From Posidoniimonas corsicana (GTDB lineage: Bacteria > Planctomycetota > Planctomycetia > Pirellulales > Lacipirellulaceae), in NCBI RefSeq assembly GCF_007859765.1, contig NZ_SIHJ01000001.1, forward strand, positions 3,265,156-3,329,155: a stretch of 64,000 bases of DNA. The letters are read 5' to 3'. Positions 51,814 through 60,176 of this stretch are shown here, in pieces. The translations under genes were made by a program, and so were the position numbers. The notes below the pieces were generated by a model. That model was not told where the DNA came from. It was given only the letters and a program-made list of their open reading frames with translations, and ran no database searches. Position 1 is the first letter of the stretch. Every line of letters begins with the position of its first letter.

Positions 51814-54800
51814 ATGATCACGCCAACACGCTCCGCAATTGTGGCTTGCCTGCTATCCGGACTCGCGCACACGCCCTGCCCGGTGATGGCGATCGACGCG
51901 TACTGGTCGGGCGCGGCAAGCAGCAACTGGAACACCGCCAGCAGCTGGTACGTCGAAGAGGCGCCCGGCAACGCGTTCGTGCCCGAGGCCAGCCCAGGAC
52001 TGAGCATCCGAGCGATCCTGGGCACCGATAACCCTAATGGCGCGCTGAATACGAATGACGCGCCGAATGGCTCGCCCGTCATCTCGGGTCCACTGCCCGG
52101 CAACAAGGCCACGATCGGCGGCCTGTACTTCGGCGCCCGACAACTCAACTACGTCGACTCGCCCCCGAGCAACGTCAATCCCGCGCCCGCGGCCGGAACG
52201 CTCGTGGGCGCCTTGACGATCTCCGGCGGCGCCCTCAACAACATTTCCACGCCCTTCGCGGTCAACGGCGTCGACGGGCGGATCGTGCTTGGGGTCGAAG
52301 GGCGTGGCTTCCTGACCATGACCGGCGGGACGCTCACCGGGCAAGCCTTGGTTGTCGAGGGGGAAGAGTACAACGGCGACTCGCTTGGCCACAGCCTGCT
52401 GGACCTCAGCGGCGACGCCACCGTCAGCATCGCGGGCGGGACGACCCTCAACCGCCGGCTGCGCATCGAGGGCCCGTCGGTCGACTTTAATTCAGCGGGC
52501 ACGGCCCGGCTGAACGCCAGCAACCGGTACACGGCGGTGATCACCGACGCGACCCACTCGCCGATCAAGTCGGATGTCGCGGTGGTGCTGGGCGGGTCGC
52601 TGAACGTGGAGTTCAGCGGCGCCGGCGCCAGCGGGCACACTATCGGACAGACGTGGGACCTGGCGGACGCGGGCACGGCGATCGCCGGCAACTTCAACAA
52701 CCTGGGACCGGGGGGAACGATCGAGGTGGCGGGGCTCGCCTCGCCGCCGCCGGTGGGCGCCGTCTACAACGTCCGGCGGGCTGAGAATAATGGCCGTAAG
52801 CAGCTGCAGCTCGCTTACAACGCGGTGCTCGTACTGGAGGTGAACCGCGACACCGGCGAGATGACCGTAACCAACCCGCTCTCCGGCGATATCGGGATCG
52901 ACGGGTACTCGGTGAATTCATCACTGGGGTCGCTGCTGACCAGCTACCACGGCATCTCCGGCACAACACCGACTCCGCCCAGCCCCAACTGGCAGAAGTA
53001 CGGTCTGTCCGCCAACGCCGTGACCGAGGTTATCAACGACCCCGGCAGCGCGGACACCGAGTTCGATCTGTCATCGGCGACGCCAGTCGCCCTCGGCGTC
53101 GGCTTCGACCGGCACGCGGTCGCCGTCGACGTGAACAACTTCGGCGTCGATGGCGAGGACCTTGTGTTTACCTACACGCGTCCCGGCGTCACGTCGCCGA
53201 TCCAGGGGCAGGTGGTTTACGTCGGGACGAAGTTCACCAACAACCTGCTGCTGAAGGTCGACCCCGCCACCGGCCAGGCGGCGCTGAAGAACGACTCGCA
53301 GGAAACCCTAACGCTCGACGGCTACTCGATCGTCTCCGAGACCGGCGCCCTCGACGGTGGCGGCTTCACGGGCTTGGGCGCCGGCTGGCACACCACCCCG
53401 CCCAGCGGGGACGCGCTGACGCAAACCAACCTGACCGGCGCCGCCACGCTCAGCCCGGGGCAGGAGCTGGCAATCGGCGACATCTCGTCGACCGGGTTCG
53501 CTTCGGCCGAAGCGCGGGAAGGGCTGGGGCTCGAGTTTATCCTCGCCGAGTCGCTCGTCGGGGGTTCGGCCGGCGGCGACTACAACTCGGACGGCGCGGT
53601 GGACGCGGCCGATTACACCATCTGGCGCGACAACCTTGGCGCCAGCGTCACCCTGCCCAACGAACGCCCCGACGCGACGACGCCGGGCCTCGTCGACCAG
53701 GAAGACTACGACTACTGGCGGGACCAGTACGGCAGCTCCGGCGGTGGGCAGCCGGAGCTGAGCTTCCGTGTGGGGGCGGTTTCGTTCGAGTCGCTGGGCG
53801 CGTCGGCGGCTGTGTCGGCCGTCCCGGAGCCCGCCACCGCCAGCCTGCTGGCGGCTGGGCTGACCACGCTGCTGCGCCGCCGCAGGCGAACTTCGCCCGC
53901 AGACCACCGCCCGACCAGCCTCCGCAGCCGCGACCCGGGAGCAGCAGCCATGACCGTATCCGCGCGCCGCGTGCTCGGGGCATTGCTTATGCCCCTGATT
54001 GCCCTCGGGACGACCGACAGCCTGGCCGTTACGCAGGGCATCCCGCTGGTGAACGGAGAGTTCGAGCTCCCCGGGCCCGAAGGCGAGAAGACCATCGCGT
54101 TCGACGAGGCGGGCGTGCCCAACGGTGCGATCCCCGGGTGGACTTTCCCCGGCCCGGGCGTCGAGGACTTTGGTCACGAGGATCAGCTCGGCGACTCCGG
54201 CACCGAGGGCGGCGGGTCACCCGGCAACGCGATGATCCTGTCGACGTTGGATGGCGTCGCATACCAGACGTCGCAGTTCAGTGTGGTTGGCGTCCCCGCG
54301 ACACAGCGGTACAGCCTGAGCTTTGACGCCAGCGACATCTTCACCATCGACGAGAACAACTCGACGTTCCCGGAGAGTCAGAACCAGTTCCAGGCCCGGC
54401 TCTACTACCTGGCCGGCGACGGGGTCACACGCACCACGATCGGCGCGCCGCTGGTGATCGACGGCCTGCCGGGCGAGGTCACCCGCTACACGCTCGACTT
54501 CGTCGGCGGCGCCGCCGCGCTGACGCCCGCCCTTGGCAGGCCGATCGGCGTGGAGTTTGACGTCACGAGCGACGTCTTCAATCCGCTGGTCGCCCACAGC
54601 TGGGCTCACGTCGACAACGTGGTGCTGCAGATCGAGGGCGTGCTGCCCGGCGACCTGGACGGCGACGGCGACGTCGACAACGACGACTACCTGATCGTCG
54701 CCAACAACCAGCAACGCATCACCCCCTTCAGCGCCGAAGGAGAGCTCACCGGTGACACCATCGTGAACCTCGACGACTTTCGGGCCTTCAAGAACCTGCA

Positions 54801-56115
54801 CGCCGCGGCGGCCTCGATCGGGTTGGCGGGGCCGATCTACGCCGCCCCCGAGCCAGCCTCCGCGCTGCTGGCGTTGGGCTGCATGGGACTGCTGTTGGGA
54901 CGCCGGAACCGCGGCGTTGTCGGGCGGTCGGTGGCTTACGCGCTAGCCGGCCTGATGATTTGCGGGAGCAACGCCTCAGCGACGCTGCTGTACTACGACC
55001 CGTTCGAGATCGGCGCCAGCCCGGCAGCGGGCGAGTACACGGTCGGCACGATCACCGGTCAGAACCCTACGGTCGGTCCCACGCCGTTCTTCTCCGGTCC
55101 GTGGGAAGAGCGACCCGGCGGCGTCGACATGGCGCCCAACGGTCAGGTGAAGGCTGCGCCGGGGCTCTCGTTCCTCGGCGCCGACGCGTTCGGGGGATCG
55201 CTGGGAGTCGTGACCGACCCGCCGGCGCGCGTCGGGCGGTACATGCCTCAAGAGACCCGCTGGACCGACTCAACGACCGGCACCTACTACATCAGCTGGC
55301 TGCTGAATTTCGGTACGATCGCCGACGGCGCCGACCCGTTCGACCGCAACGCAATGGGACACCGGGCCATGGAGTTCTGGAGCGACACCGGCGAGGTTGG
55401 CGAGGACAGCACCCTCAGCATGCTGATCGGGTACATGGGCTACCAGGGGCCCAACTCTCAGGCGCCCAACGGCGCCCGCATCCAGGCGACCCTCCCGGGT
55501 GAGGGGTACAACGTCCTCGAAGGCGCGCCCTCGTCGTTCGTCAACGACGGCGCTACCCATCTGATCGTCACAAAGTTTGAGCTGAGCGATCAGCCCGAGT
55601 CGGACGTGGTGTCGATCTACCTCGACCCCGTCAGCCTCGTGGAGCCCGATCTGCCGGGCGCCATCTATTCGGGCGTCGACTTCACACTCGGCTCGATGGG
55701 GATCGCGCAGTTCGCCGGCGGCGGAGGCGACCTGATGGCTATCGACGAGATCCGGGTCGCCGACAGCTGGGTCGACGCGGTGCCGCCGTTCCCGCTGCCG
55801 GGCGACACCGACAACGACGGCGACGTGGACCTCGACGACTACCAGAACATCGTTTCGCACATGAACCAACGCGTCACCACCGCGTTGGAGGGCGATGTCG
55901 CCCGGGCCGACGGCACTCAGGGCGCCGACGGGATCGTCACCCTGGCCGACTACCGCATCTGGCGCGACAACCGCACCGACGTCGCCGGGTCGCCGGAACT
56001 GCAAGCCGGCGTGCCGGAGCCCGCCGGCGTCGCGATCGCTGCGTTGGCGCTGCTGGCCGCGGTCAACCGACGCCACCGCGTCCCAACACCAAGCGCCGAG
56101 GAGTGCATCAACTAG
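51814..56115 (+). CDS. In-frame fusion of three PEP-CTERM proteins
   Basis: One frame without a stop, 1,433 codons from the ATG at 51814. Unit 1 (residues 1-about 712): signal peptide MITPTRSAIVACLLSGLAHT, a beta-rich body with WSGAASSNWNTASSW and two 'L.V....G...l.N' blocks, a dockerin-type pair (GDYNSDGAVDAADYTIWRDN), and a complete PEP-CTERM tail VPEPATASLLAAGLTTLLRR. Unit 2 (about 713-1035): new signal MTVSARRVLGALLMPLIALG, LVNGEFELPGPEGE, dockerin GDLDGDGDVDNDDYLIV, tail APEPASALLALGCMGLLLGRR. Unit 3 (about 1036-1433): third signal-like segment VAYALAGLMICGSNASATLL, a domain paralogous to the gene at 50689, dockerin GDTDNDGDVDLDDYQNIV, tail VPEPAGVAIAALALLAAVNR. Whether it is made as one chain or from internal starts is open. 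A lipoprotein gene begins directly at its stop. Confidence 0.85.
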   Translation: MITPTRSAIVACLLSGLAHTPCPVMAIDAYWSGAASSNWNTASSWYVEEAPGNAFVPEASPGLSIRAILGTDNPNGALNTNDAPNGSPVISGPLPGNKATIGGLYFGARQLNYVDSPPSNVNPAPAAGTLVGALTISGGALNNISTPFAVNGVDGRIVLGVEGRGFLTMTGGTLTGQALVVEGEEYNGDSLGHSLLDLSGDATVSIAGGTTLNRRLRIEGPSVDFNSAGTARLNASNRYTAVITDATHSPIKSDVAVVLGGSLNVEFSGAGASGHTIGQTWDLADAGTAIAGNFNNLGPGGTIEVAGLASPPPVGAVYNVRRAENNGRKQLQLAYNAVLVLEVNRDTGEMTVTNPLSGDIGIDGYSVNSSLGSLLTSYHGISGTTPTPPSPNWQKYGLSANAVTEVINDPGSADTEFDLSSATPVALGVGFDRHAVAVDVNNFGVDGEDLVFTYTRPGVTSPIQGQVVYVGTKFTNNLLLKVDPATGQAALKNDSQETLTLDGYSIVSETGALDGGGFTGLGAGWHTTPPSGDALTQTNLTGAATLSPGQELAIGDISSTGFASAEAREGLGLEFILAESLVGGSAGGDYNSDGAVDAADYTIWRDNLGASVTLPNERPDATTPGLVDQEDYDYWRDQYGSSGGGQPELSFRVGAVSFESLGASAAVSAVPEPATASLLAAGLTTLLRRRRRTSPADHRPTSLRSRDPGAAAMTVSARRVLGALLMPLIALGTTDSLAVTQGIPLVNGEFELPGPEGEKTIAFDEAGVPNGAIPGWTFPGPGVEDFGHEDQLGDSGTEGGGSPGNAMILSTLDGVAYQTSQFSVVGVPATQRYSLSFDASDIFTIDENNSTFPESQNQFQARLYYLAGDGVTRTTIGAPLVIDGLPGEVTRYTLDFVGGAAALTPALGRPIGVEFDVTSDVFNPLVAHSWAHVDNVVLQIEGVLPGDLDGDGDVDNDDYLIVANNQQRITPFSAEGELTGDTIVNLDDFRAFKNLHAAAASIGLAGPIYAAPEPASALLALGCMGLLLGRRNRGVVGRSVAYALAGLMICGSNASATLLYYDPFEIGASPAAGEYTVGTITGQNPTVGPTPFFSGPWEERPGGVDMAPNGQVKAAPGLSFLGADAFGGSLGVVTDPPARVGRYMPQETRWTDSTTGTYYISWLLNFGTIADGADPFDRNAMGHRAMEFWSDTGEVGEDSTLSMLIGYMGYQGPNSQAPNGARIQATLPGEGYNVLEGAPSSFVNDGATHLIVTKFELSDQPESDVVSIYLDPVSLVEPDLPGAIYSGVDFTLGSMGIAQFAGGGGDLMAIDEIRVADSWVDAVPPFPLPGDTDNDGDVDLDDYQNIVSHMNQRVTTALEGDVARADGTQGADGIVTLADYRIWRDNRTDVAGSPELQAGVPEPAGVAIAALALLAAVNRRHRVPTPSAEECIN
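53938..53952 (+). promoter_or_regulatory. Internal ribosome binding site and start for unit 2
   Basis: GGGAG (53938-53942), seven bases, ATG (53950-53952) in the same frame as the fused gene, immediately ahead of the second signal peptide. It would allow unit 2 to be translated separately. Confidence 0.6.
54931..54933 (+). promoter_or_regulatory. Possible internal GTG start for unit 3
   Basis: In-frame GTG ahead of AYALAGLMICGSNASA, the third signal-like segment. The upstream GGGCGG is only a weak ribosome site, so this start is less secure than the one at 53950. Confidence 0.35.
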
Positions 56116-56559
56116 ATGGAGGCCACCGCCCGGACAACGCTCCGCTGCCTGACGGCAGGCTGCCTGATCCTGACCGCCGCGGTGGGCTGCGGTCGGATCG
56201 GATCGGGCGCCCTGAAGGTCGACGCGGCCAAGGCGCGTTCGATGGGCCTTGCCTATGACAACTACGTGATCAAGCACGGCGGACCGCCCGCCGACGAGGC
56301 GGCCTTCCGCCAGCACCTGCAGACGAACGAGGACCTGCTCGAGAGCCTGGACCTGACCGCGGACGAGGTGTTCGTGTCGCCACGGTCGGGCGGGGCCTTC
56401 GTCTGGCGCTACGGCTCGCAGGCGAAGGCCGACGCCGCCGGGTTCCGGGCCAACGGGCACGAGGCGGCGGCGGAGGGCGGGGTCCGGTTGGTGATCGGCC
56501 CCAACGGCATGTTCGAGATGATGGACGAGTCGCGGTTCGCCAGCCTTCCCCACAACTGA
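56116..56559 (+). CDS. Small lipoprotein
   Basis: 147 residues. The ATG directly follows the TAG of the fused PEP-CTERM gene (TAGATG, no gap), so translation is probably coupled. Signal peptide with lipobox (LTAAVGC, Cys about residue 25). The mature part has helical [25 protein letters not shown] and ends with [18 protein letters not shown]; it resembles short planctomycete lipoproteins of unknown role found beside DUF1559 genes. The next gene is a DUF1559 protein 62 bp downstream. Confidence 0.8.
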   Translation: MEATARTTLRCLTAGCLILTAAVGCGRIGSGALKVDAAKARSMGLAYDNYVIKHGGPPADEAAFRQHLQTNEDLLESLDLTADEVFVSPRSGGAFVWRYGSQAKADAAGFRANGHEAAAEGGVRLVIGPNGMFEMMDESRFASLPHN

Positions 56560-56621
56560 CGGGCCGACGCCGAACAGGACCAACTCGAGACCCATTGACC
56601 AAAGGTTTCAGAGAGCTAACC

Positions 56622-57776
56622 ATGCGAACTACCCGCCCCTGCCGCCGGAACGGATTCACTCTTGTCGAGCTGCTGGTCGTTATCGCGATTATTGGCGTGC
56701 TGGTGAGCCTGCTGCTGCCGGCCGTCCAGTCCGCCCGCGAGGCGGCGCGGCGCACCCAGTGCTTGAACAACCTGAAGAACGTCGGCCTCGCGTGCCTGAA
56801 TCACGAGAGCACGCAGCGTGCGTTCCCGACCGGCGGTGAGACCTGGGGGGTGTTTGTCGAGGAGTACGTCGACAACGGCACGCCGTTCGGCGTCGACAAG
56901 ATGGGCCTGGGCTGGGGGTACCAGATCCTCCCGTACCTGGAGCAGGACGCGATCCACGGGATCACGCGGAGCGAGCAGATGCGGGACACGTCGGTGCCCC
57001 TCTACATCTGCCCCTCCCGACGCGGCGTTGTGCGGCTGCCCAACGCGTTAGGCGTCACGGTGGTGCTGACCGACTACGCCAGCGCCCAGCCCTGCACCCG
57101 GTCGTCGACCGAGGACGCCGCGCCAGTCGACATCAGCCCCGAGGCGACCGCCAACTGGGGCTGGAACGACGTCTTCCAGTACGCCTACACCGGCACCGGC
57201 AGCGCCGCCTCGCAGCCGCGGCCGCTCGGCCAGCCGGTTGGGCCAGCGCCCCAGGCGAACGCCGTGTACGACGGGGTGATCGTCCGCTCGCGCTGGCGGT
57301 GGATCTCTCAGAACCCGTTCACCAAGACCAATACCGGCCGCTTCGAGAGCAACTCGCCCCGGCCCACGCAGCCCAGGAAGATCATCGACGGCCTGTCCAA
57401 GACGCTGATGATCAGCGAGAAGTACGTCCGCAGCGACCTGTACCTCTCCGGCTCCTCCTCGGACGACACCGGCTGGACCGATGGCTGGGACCCCGACGTG
57501 ATGCGCTGCACATGCGTCCGGCCGCTGAACGACAGCCAGTCCATCAAGCTGCTGACGCACGACTTCGGCCAAGGGGCGCCGCACTACCTCTTCAACTTCG
57601 GCTCGGCCCACCCCGGCACATTCAACGCCGTGTTCGCCGACGGGTCGGTCCACGCGTTGCCCTACGATATCGACATCTTCGTGTTCAACGCCCTGGGCAC
57701 ACGCAACGGCACCTCCGACGGACCGCTGCCCGGCGCCGGTGACCCCGAATCCATCGACACCGGTAGCGTCTTCTAG
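56622..57776 (+). CDS. DUF1559 pseudopilin-like protein
   Basis: 384 residues from the ATG at 56622 with AGAGAG about eight bases upstream; a TTG at 56595 would add nine residues. Prepilin segment [20 protein letters not shown] (Glu5 present), then [20 protein letters not shown]1559 body with [20 protein letters not shown] and a late [20 protein letters not shown] block. Third DUF1559 gene of the window; preceded by a lipoprotein gene, as the one at 32263 is followed by one. Confidence 0.94.
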   Translation: MRTTRPCRRNGFTLVELLVVIAIIGVLVSLLLPAVQSAREAARRTQCLNNLKNVGLACLNHESTQRAFPTGGETWGVFVEEYVDNGTPFGVDKMGLGWGYQILPYLEQDAIHGITRSEQMRDTSVPLYICPSRRGVVRLPNALGVTVVLTDYASAQPCTRSSTEDAAPVDISPEATANWGWNDVFQYAYTGTGSAASQPRPLGQPVGPAPQANAVYDGVIVRSRWRWISQNPFTKTNTGRFESNSPRPTQPRKIIDGLSKTLMISEKYVRSDLYLSGSSSDDTGWTDGWDPDVMRCTCVRPLNDSQSIKLLTHDFGQGAPHYLFNFGSAHPGTFNAVFADGSVHALPYDIDIFVFNALGTRNGTSDGPLPGAGDPESIDTGSVF

Positions 57777-57975
57777 GCCTGGGCGACTCGCGAGAGGCCC
57801 CGAGCTCACGCCACGGCGGGCGGCGTCTCACGGGTCGGCCGCTTACGGCATGGCTCTCGCAGTTGGGCAGCGCAGCAGCGGTTGCTTGGGGGCCTGCACG
57901 TCGGCGCCCTACTGAAACCAGACCGCTACTGGACTTCTGTGAACCGGAGTCTCACGTATCAGGATCGGACACTAC

Positions 57976-59838
57976 ATGCCCACCAAGGTCATACAGATCA
58001 CCGCCCTCGCATTCATGTGGCTTCTTCTGCTCGCCACCGCCTCACATTGTGTGGCGAACGACGACCTGTTTACCAAGCACACCGCTGCCGCCATTCAGCT
58101 GGTCGACCGCATGACGCTGGCCGAGAAGATTGGGCAAATGACGCAGGCGGAGCTAACCTCGCTGGGTGACCTCAGCGACATCCGCCGGCTGGCGCTTGGA
58201 TCGGTGCTCAGCGGCGGGGGCGCCGACCCCGATGACGGCAACAGCCTCGCCGCGTGGACGGCCGCGTACGAAGCCTGTCAGCAGCAGGCGGTCGGCTCGC
58301 GGCTGGGCGTCCCGATCCTCTACGGGGTCGACGCCGTCCACGGCCACGGCAACGTGCTGGGCGCGGTTGTTTTTCCCCACAACATTGGGCTCGGTTGCAC
58401 TCGGAACGCCGAGCTGGTGGAAGAAGTGAACCGGATTACCGCCCGGGAGGTTCGCGCCAGCGGGATGAACTTCAACTTTGCCCCGTGCGTCGCCGTGCCA
58501 CGCGACGACCGCTGGGGGCGGACCTACGAAGGGTTCAGCGAACACCCCGGTGTGGTGGCCGAACTGGGCGCAGCGGCTGTCCGCGGCTTGCAGGGTTTCG
58601 ACCTTAGAGACCCCGCCCGCGTGCTTGGATGTGCGAAGCACTTTGTGGGGGACGGGGCAACCGCCGCGGAGGTCCGACTACCTGACTGGGAGGGGTTTGG
58701 CGCCGAGAAGCGGCTGCGGCTCGATCAGGGCGACGCCCGCATCGACGAGCCAACGCTCCGCCACCTGCACGTGCGTCCTTACGTCGACGCGATCAACGAG
58801 GGCGTCGGCGCCGTCATGCCGTCCTACAGCACGTGGAACGGGGTCCGGTGTTCGGCCAGCCATCAACTGCTAGCGGAGCTGCTCAAGGGGGAACTCGGGT
58901 TCACCGGCATTGTGATCTCCGACTACAACGCCATCGATCAGATCAGTGACGACTACAAGCTGGCGATCAAGACCTCGGTCAATGCGGGGATGGACATGTT
59001 CATGGTCCCGCAAAAATACGAGCGGTTCATCAACCTGTTGACCGAGTTGGTCAACCAAGGCCAGGTTCCGGTCGAGCGAATCAACGACGCTGTCACGCGT
59101 ATAGTCCGCGTCAAGATTGCGATGGGGCTCTTGGACCAGGGCTTCTCCGTTGAAGCCGATCCGCAGCTCGCCAGAGAGTTCGGCTCCGACGCCCACCGCG
59201 CAGTCGCGCGGGAGGCCGTCCGCCAGTCGTTGGTCCTGCTGCGGAACCAGGATGGCGCGCTGCCACTCAACCGCCAGCAACAACGGATCCATGTGGCCGG
59301 CCGGGCCGCCGACGACATCGGTGTCCAGTGTGGGGGGTGGACGATCGAGTGGCAGGGCGCCGAGGGGGAGGTCACGCCGGGCGGCACGACCATCCTCGCC
59401 GCCCTCCGCAAAGCAGTTGGGGACCGGGTCACCTACAACCCGGCTGGGCACGTGCCCGATGACGCTGAAGTCGCGGTCGTCGTAGTTGGGGAATCGCCGT
59501 ACGCCGAGGGCGCCGGCGATGACGCCGACCTGGCGCTCTCCAAGGGCGATCGCCAGCTTGTGCAACGTGTAGCCGAGTCCGGCGTGCCCACGGTGTTGGT
59601 CCTGCTGTCTGGACGACCGCTGATCCTCGACGGCCTGGAGGAGCATTGTGAGGCGGTCGTCGCGGCTTGGCTTCCCGGCACCGAGGGCGCGGGCGTTGCT
59701 GACGTGCTGCTGGGCGACTACCAGCCCAGCGGCCAACTCTCGTTCACGTGGCCAAGGAACGCGTCTCAGCACCCAATCAACGTAGGCGACGCGGACGCCG
59801 ACCCGCTCTACCCGTTTGGGCACGGTCTGAGCTACTAG
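57976..59838 (+). CDS. Secreted GH3 beta-glucosidase, ExoI-like
   Basis: 620 residues from the ATG at 57976, signal peptide MPTKVIQITALAFMWLLLLA. GH3 N-terminal barrel: DRMTLAEKIGQMTQAEL, IPILYGVDAVHGHGN-type (here VPILYGVDAVHGHGNVLGAV), CAKHFVGDGATAAEV, and nucleophile Asp in GIVISDYNAIDQ. GH3 C-terminal domain: LVLLRNQDGALPL, GGWTIEWQG, VVVVGESPYAEGAGD, LPGTEGAGVADVLLGDYQPSG, ending at PLYPFGHGLSY with no fibronectin-type domain. The KHFVGDG pattern is that of barley ExoI-like exo-beta-glucanases. Probably finishes oligosaccharides released at the surface; specificity not readable. Confidence 0.94.
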   Translation: MPTKVIQITALAFMWLLLLATASHCVANDDLFTKHTAAAIQLVDRMTLAEKIGQMTQAELTSLGDLSDIRRLALGSVLSGGGADPDDGNSLAAWTAAYEACQQQAVGSRLGVPILYGVDAVHGHGNVLGAVVFPHNIGLGCTRNAELVEEVNRITAREVRASGMNFNFAPCVAVPRDDRWGRTYEGFSEHPGVVAELGAAAVRGLQGFDLRDPARVLGCAKHFVGDGATAAEVRLPDWEGFGAEKRLRLDQGDARIDEPTLRHLHVRPYVDAINEGVGAVMPSYSTWNGVRCSASHQLLAELLKGELGFTGIVISDYNAIDQISDDYKLAIKTSVNAGMDMFMVPQKYERFINLLTELVNQGQVPVERINDAVTRIVRVKIAMGLLDQGFSVEADPQLAREFGSDAHRAVAREAVRQSLVLLRNQDGALPLNRQQQRIHVAGRAADDIGVQCGGWTIEWQGAEGEVTPGGTTILAALRKAVGDRVTYNPAGHVPDDAEVAVVVVGESPYAEGAGDDADLALSKGDRQLVQRVAESGVPTVLVLLSGRPLILDGLEEHCEAVVAAWLPGTEGAGVADVLLGDYQPSGQLSFTWPRNASQHPINVGDADADPLYPFGHGLSY

Positions 59839-60176
59839 CGGTTCTTACCGTAACTGCCACTCGTGCCTCCTCGTGGCAGGGGATCGCGCCCCGCAAGGGA
59901 TCCGACAAGAGACGTCGGCCGCGTACAATCGCCTCAGAAACTTTGCATATTGTCGCAATTGCCATGCTGCACGCCTTGCGTTCCCGGTCTCATGGCGGAC
60001 AGCTCAACGGTGTAACCGTAGCTGCCACAATAGTTTGAGGCCGCGGGTCCAACGTCCCGCCCGGAAGCACAGCCGCCCTGCTGCGCAAGATACGCTCGAT
60101 TCTTAGGCCCGCAGGTTTTATAGTTTCGGCCAAGCGCGGGCCTCGCCCGCGTCCCGCCCCGCCTTCGGCCCACGCA
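59839..60176. other. Intergenic region before the PSD1 gene
   Basis: 338 bases with no gene. An AT-richer patch near 59938-59962 and TTTTATAGTTTCGG near 60115-60128 are the likeliest promoter area for the PSD1-DUF1501 pair. No repeat or RNA structure recognised. Confidence 0.45.
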
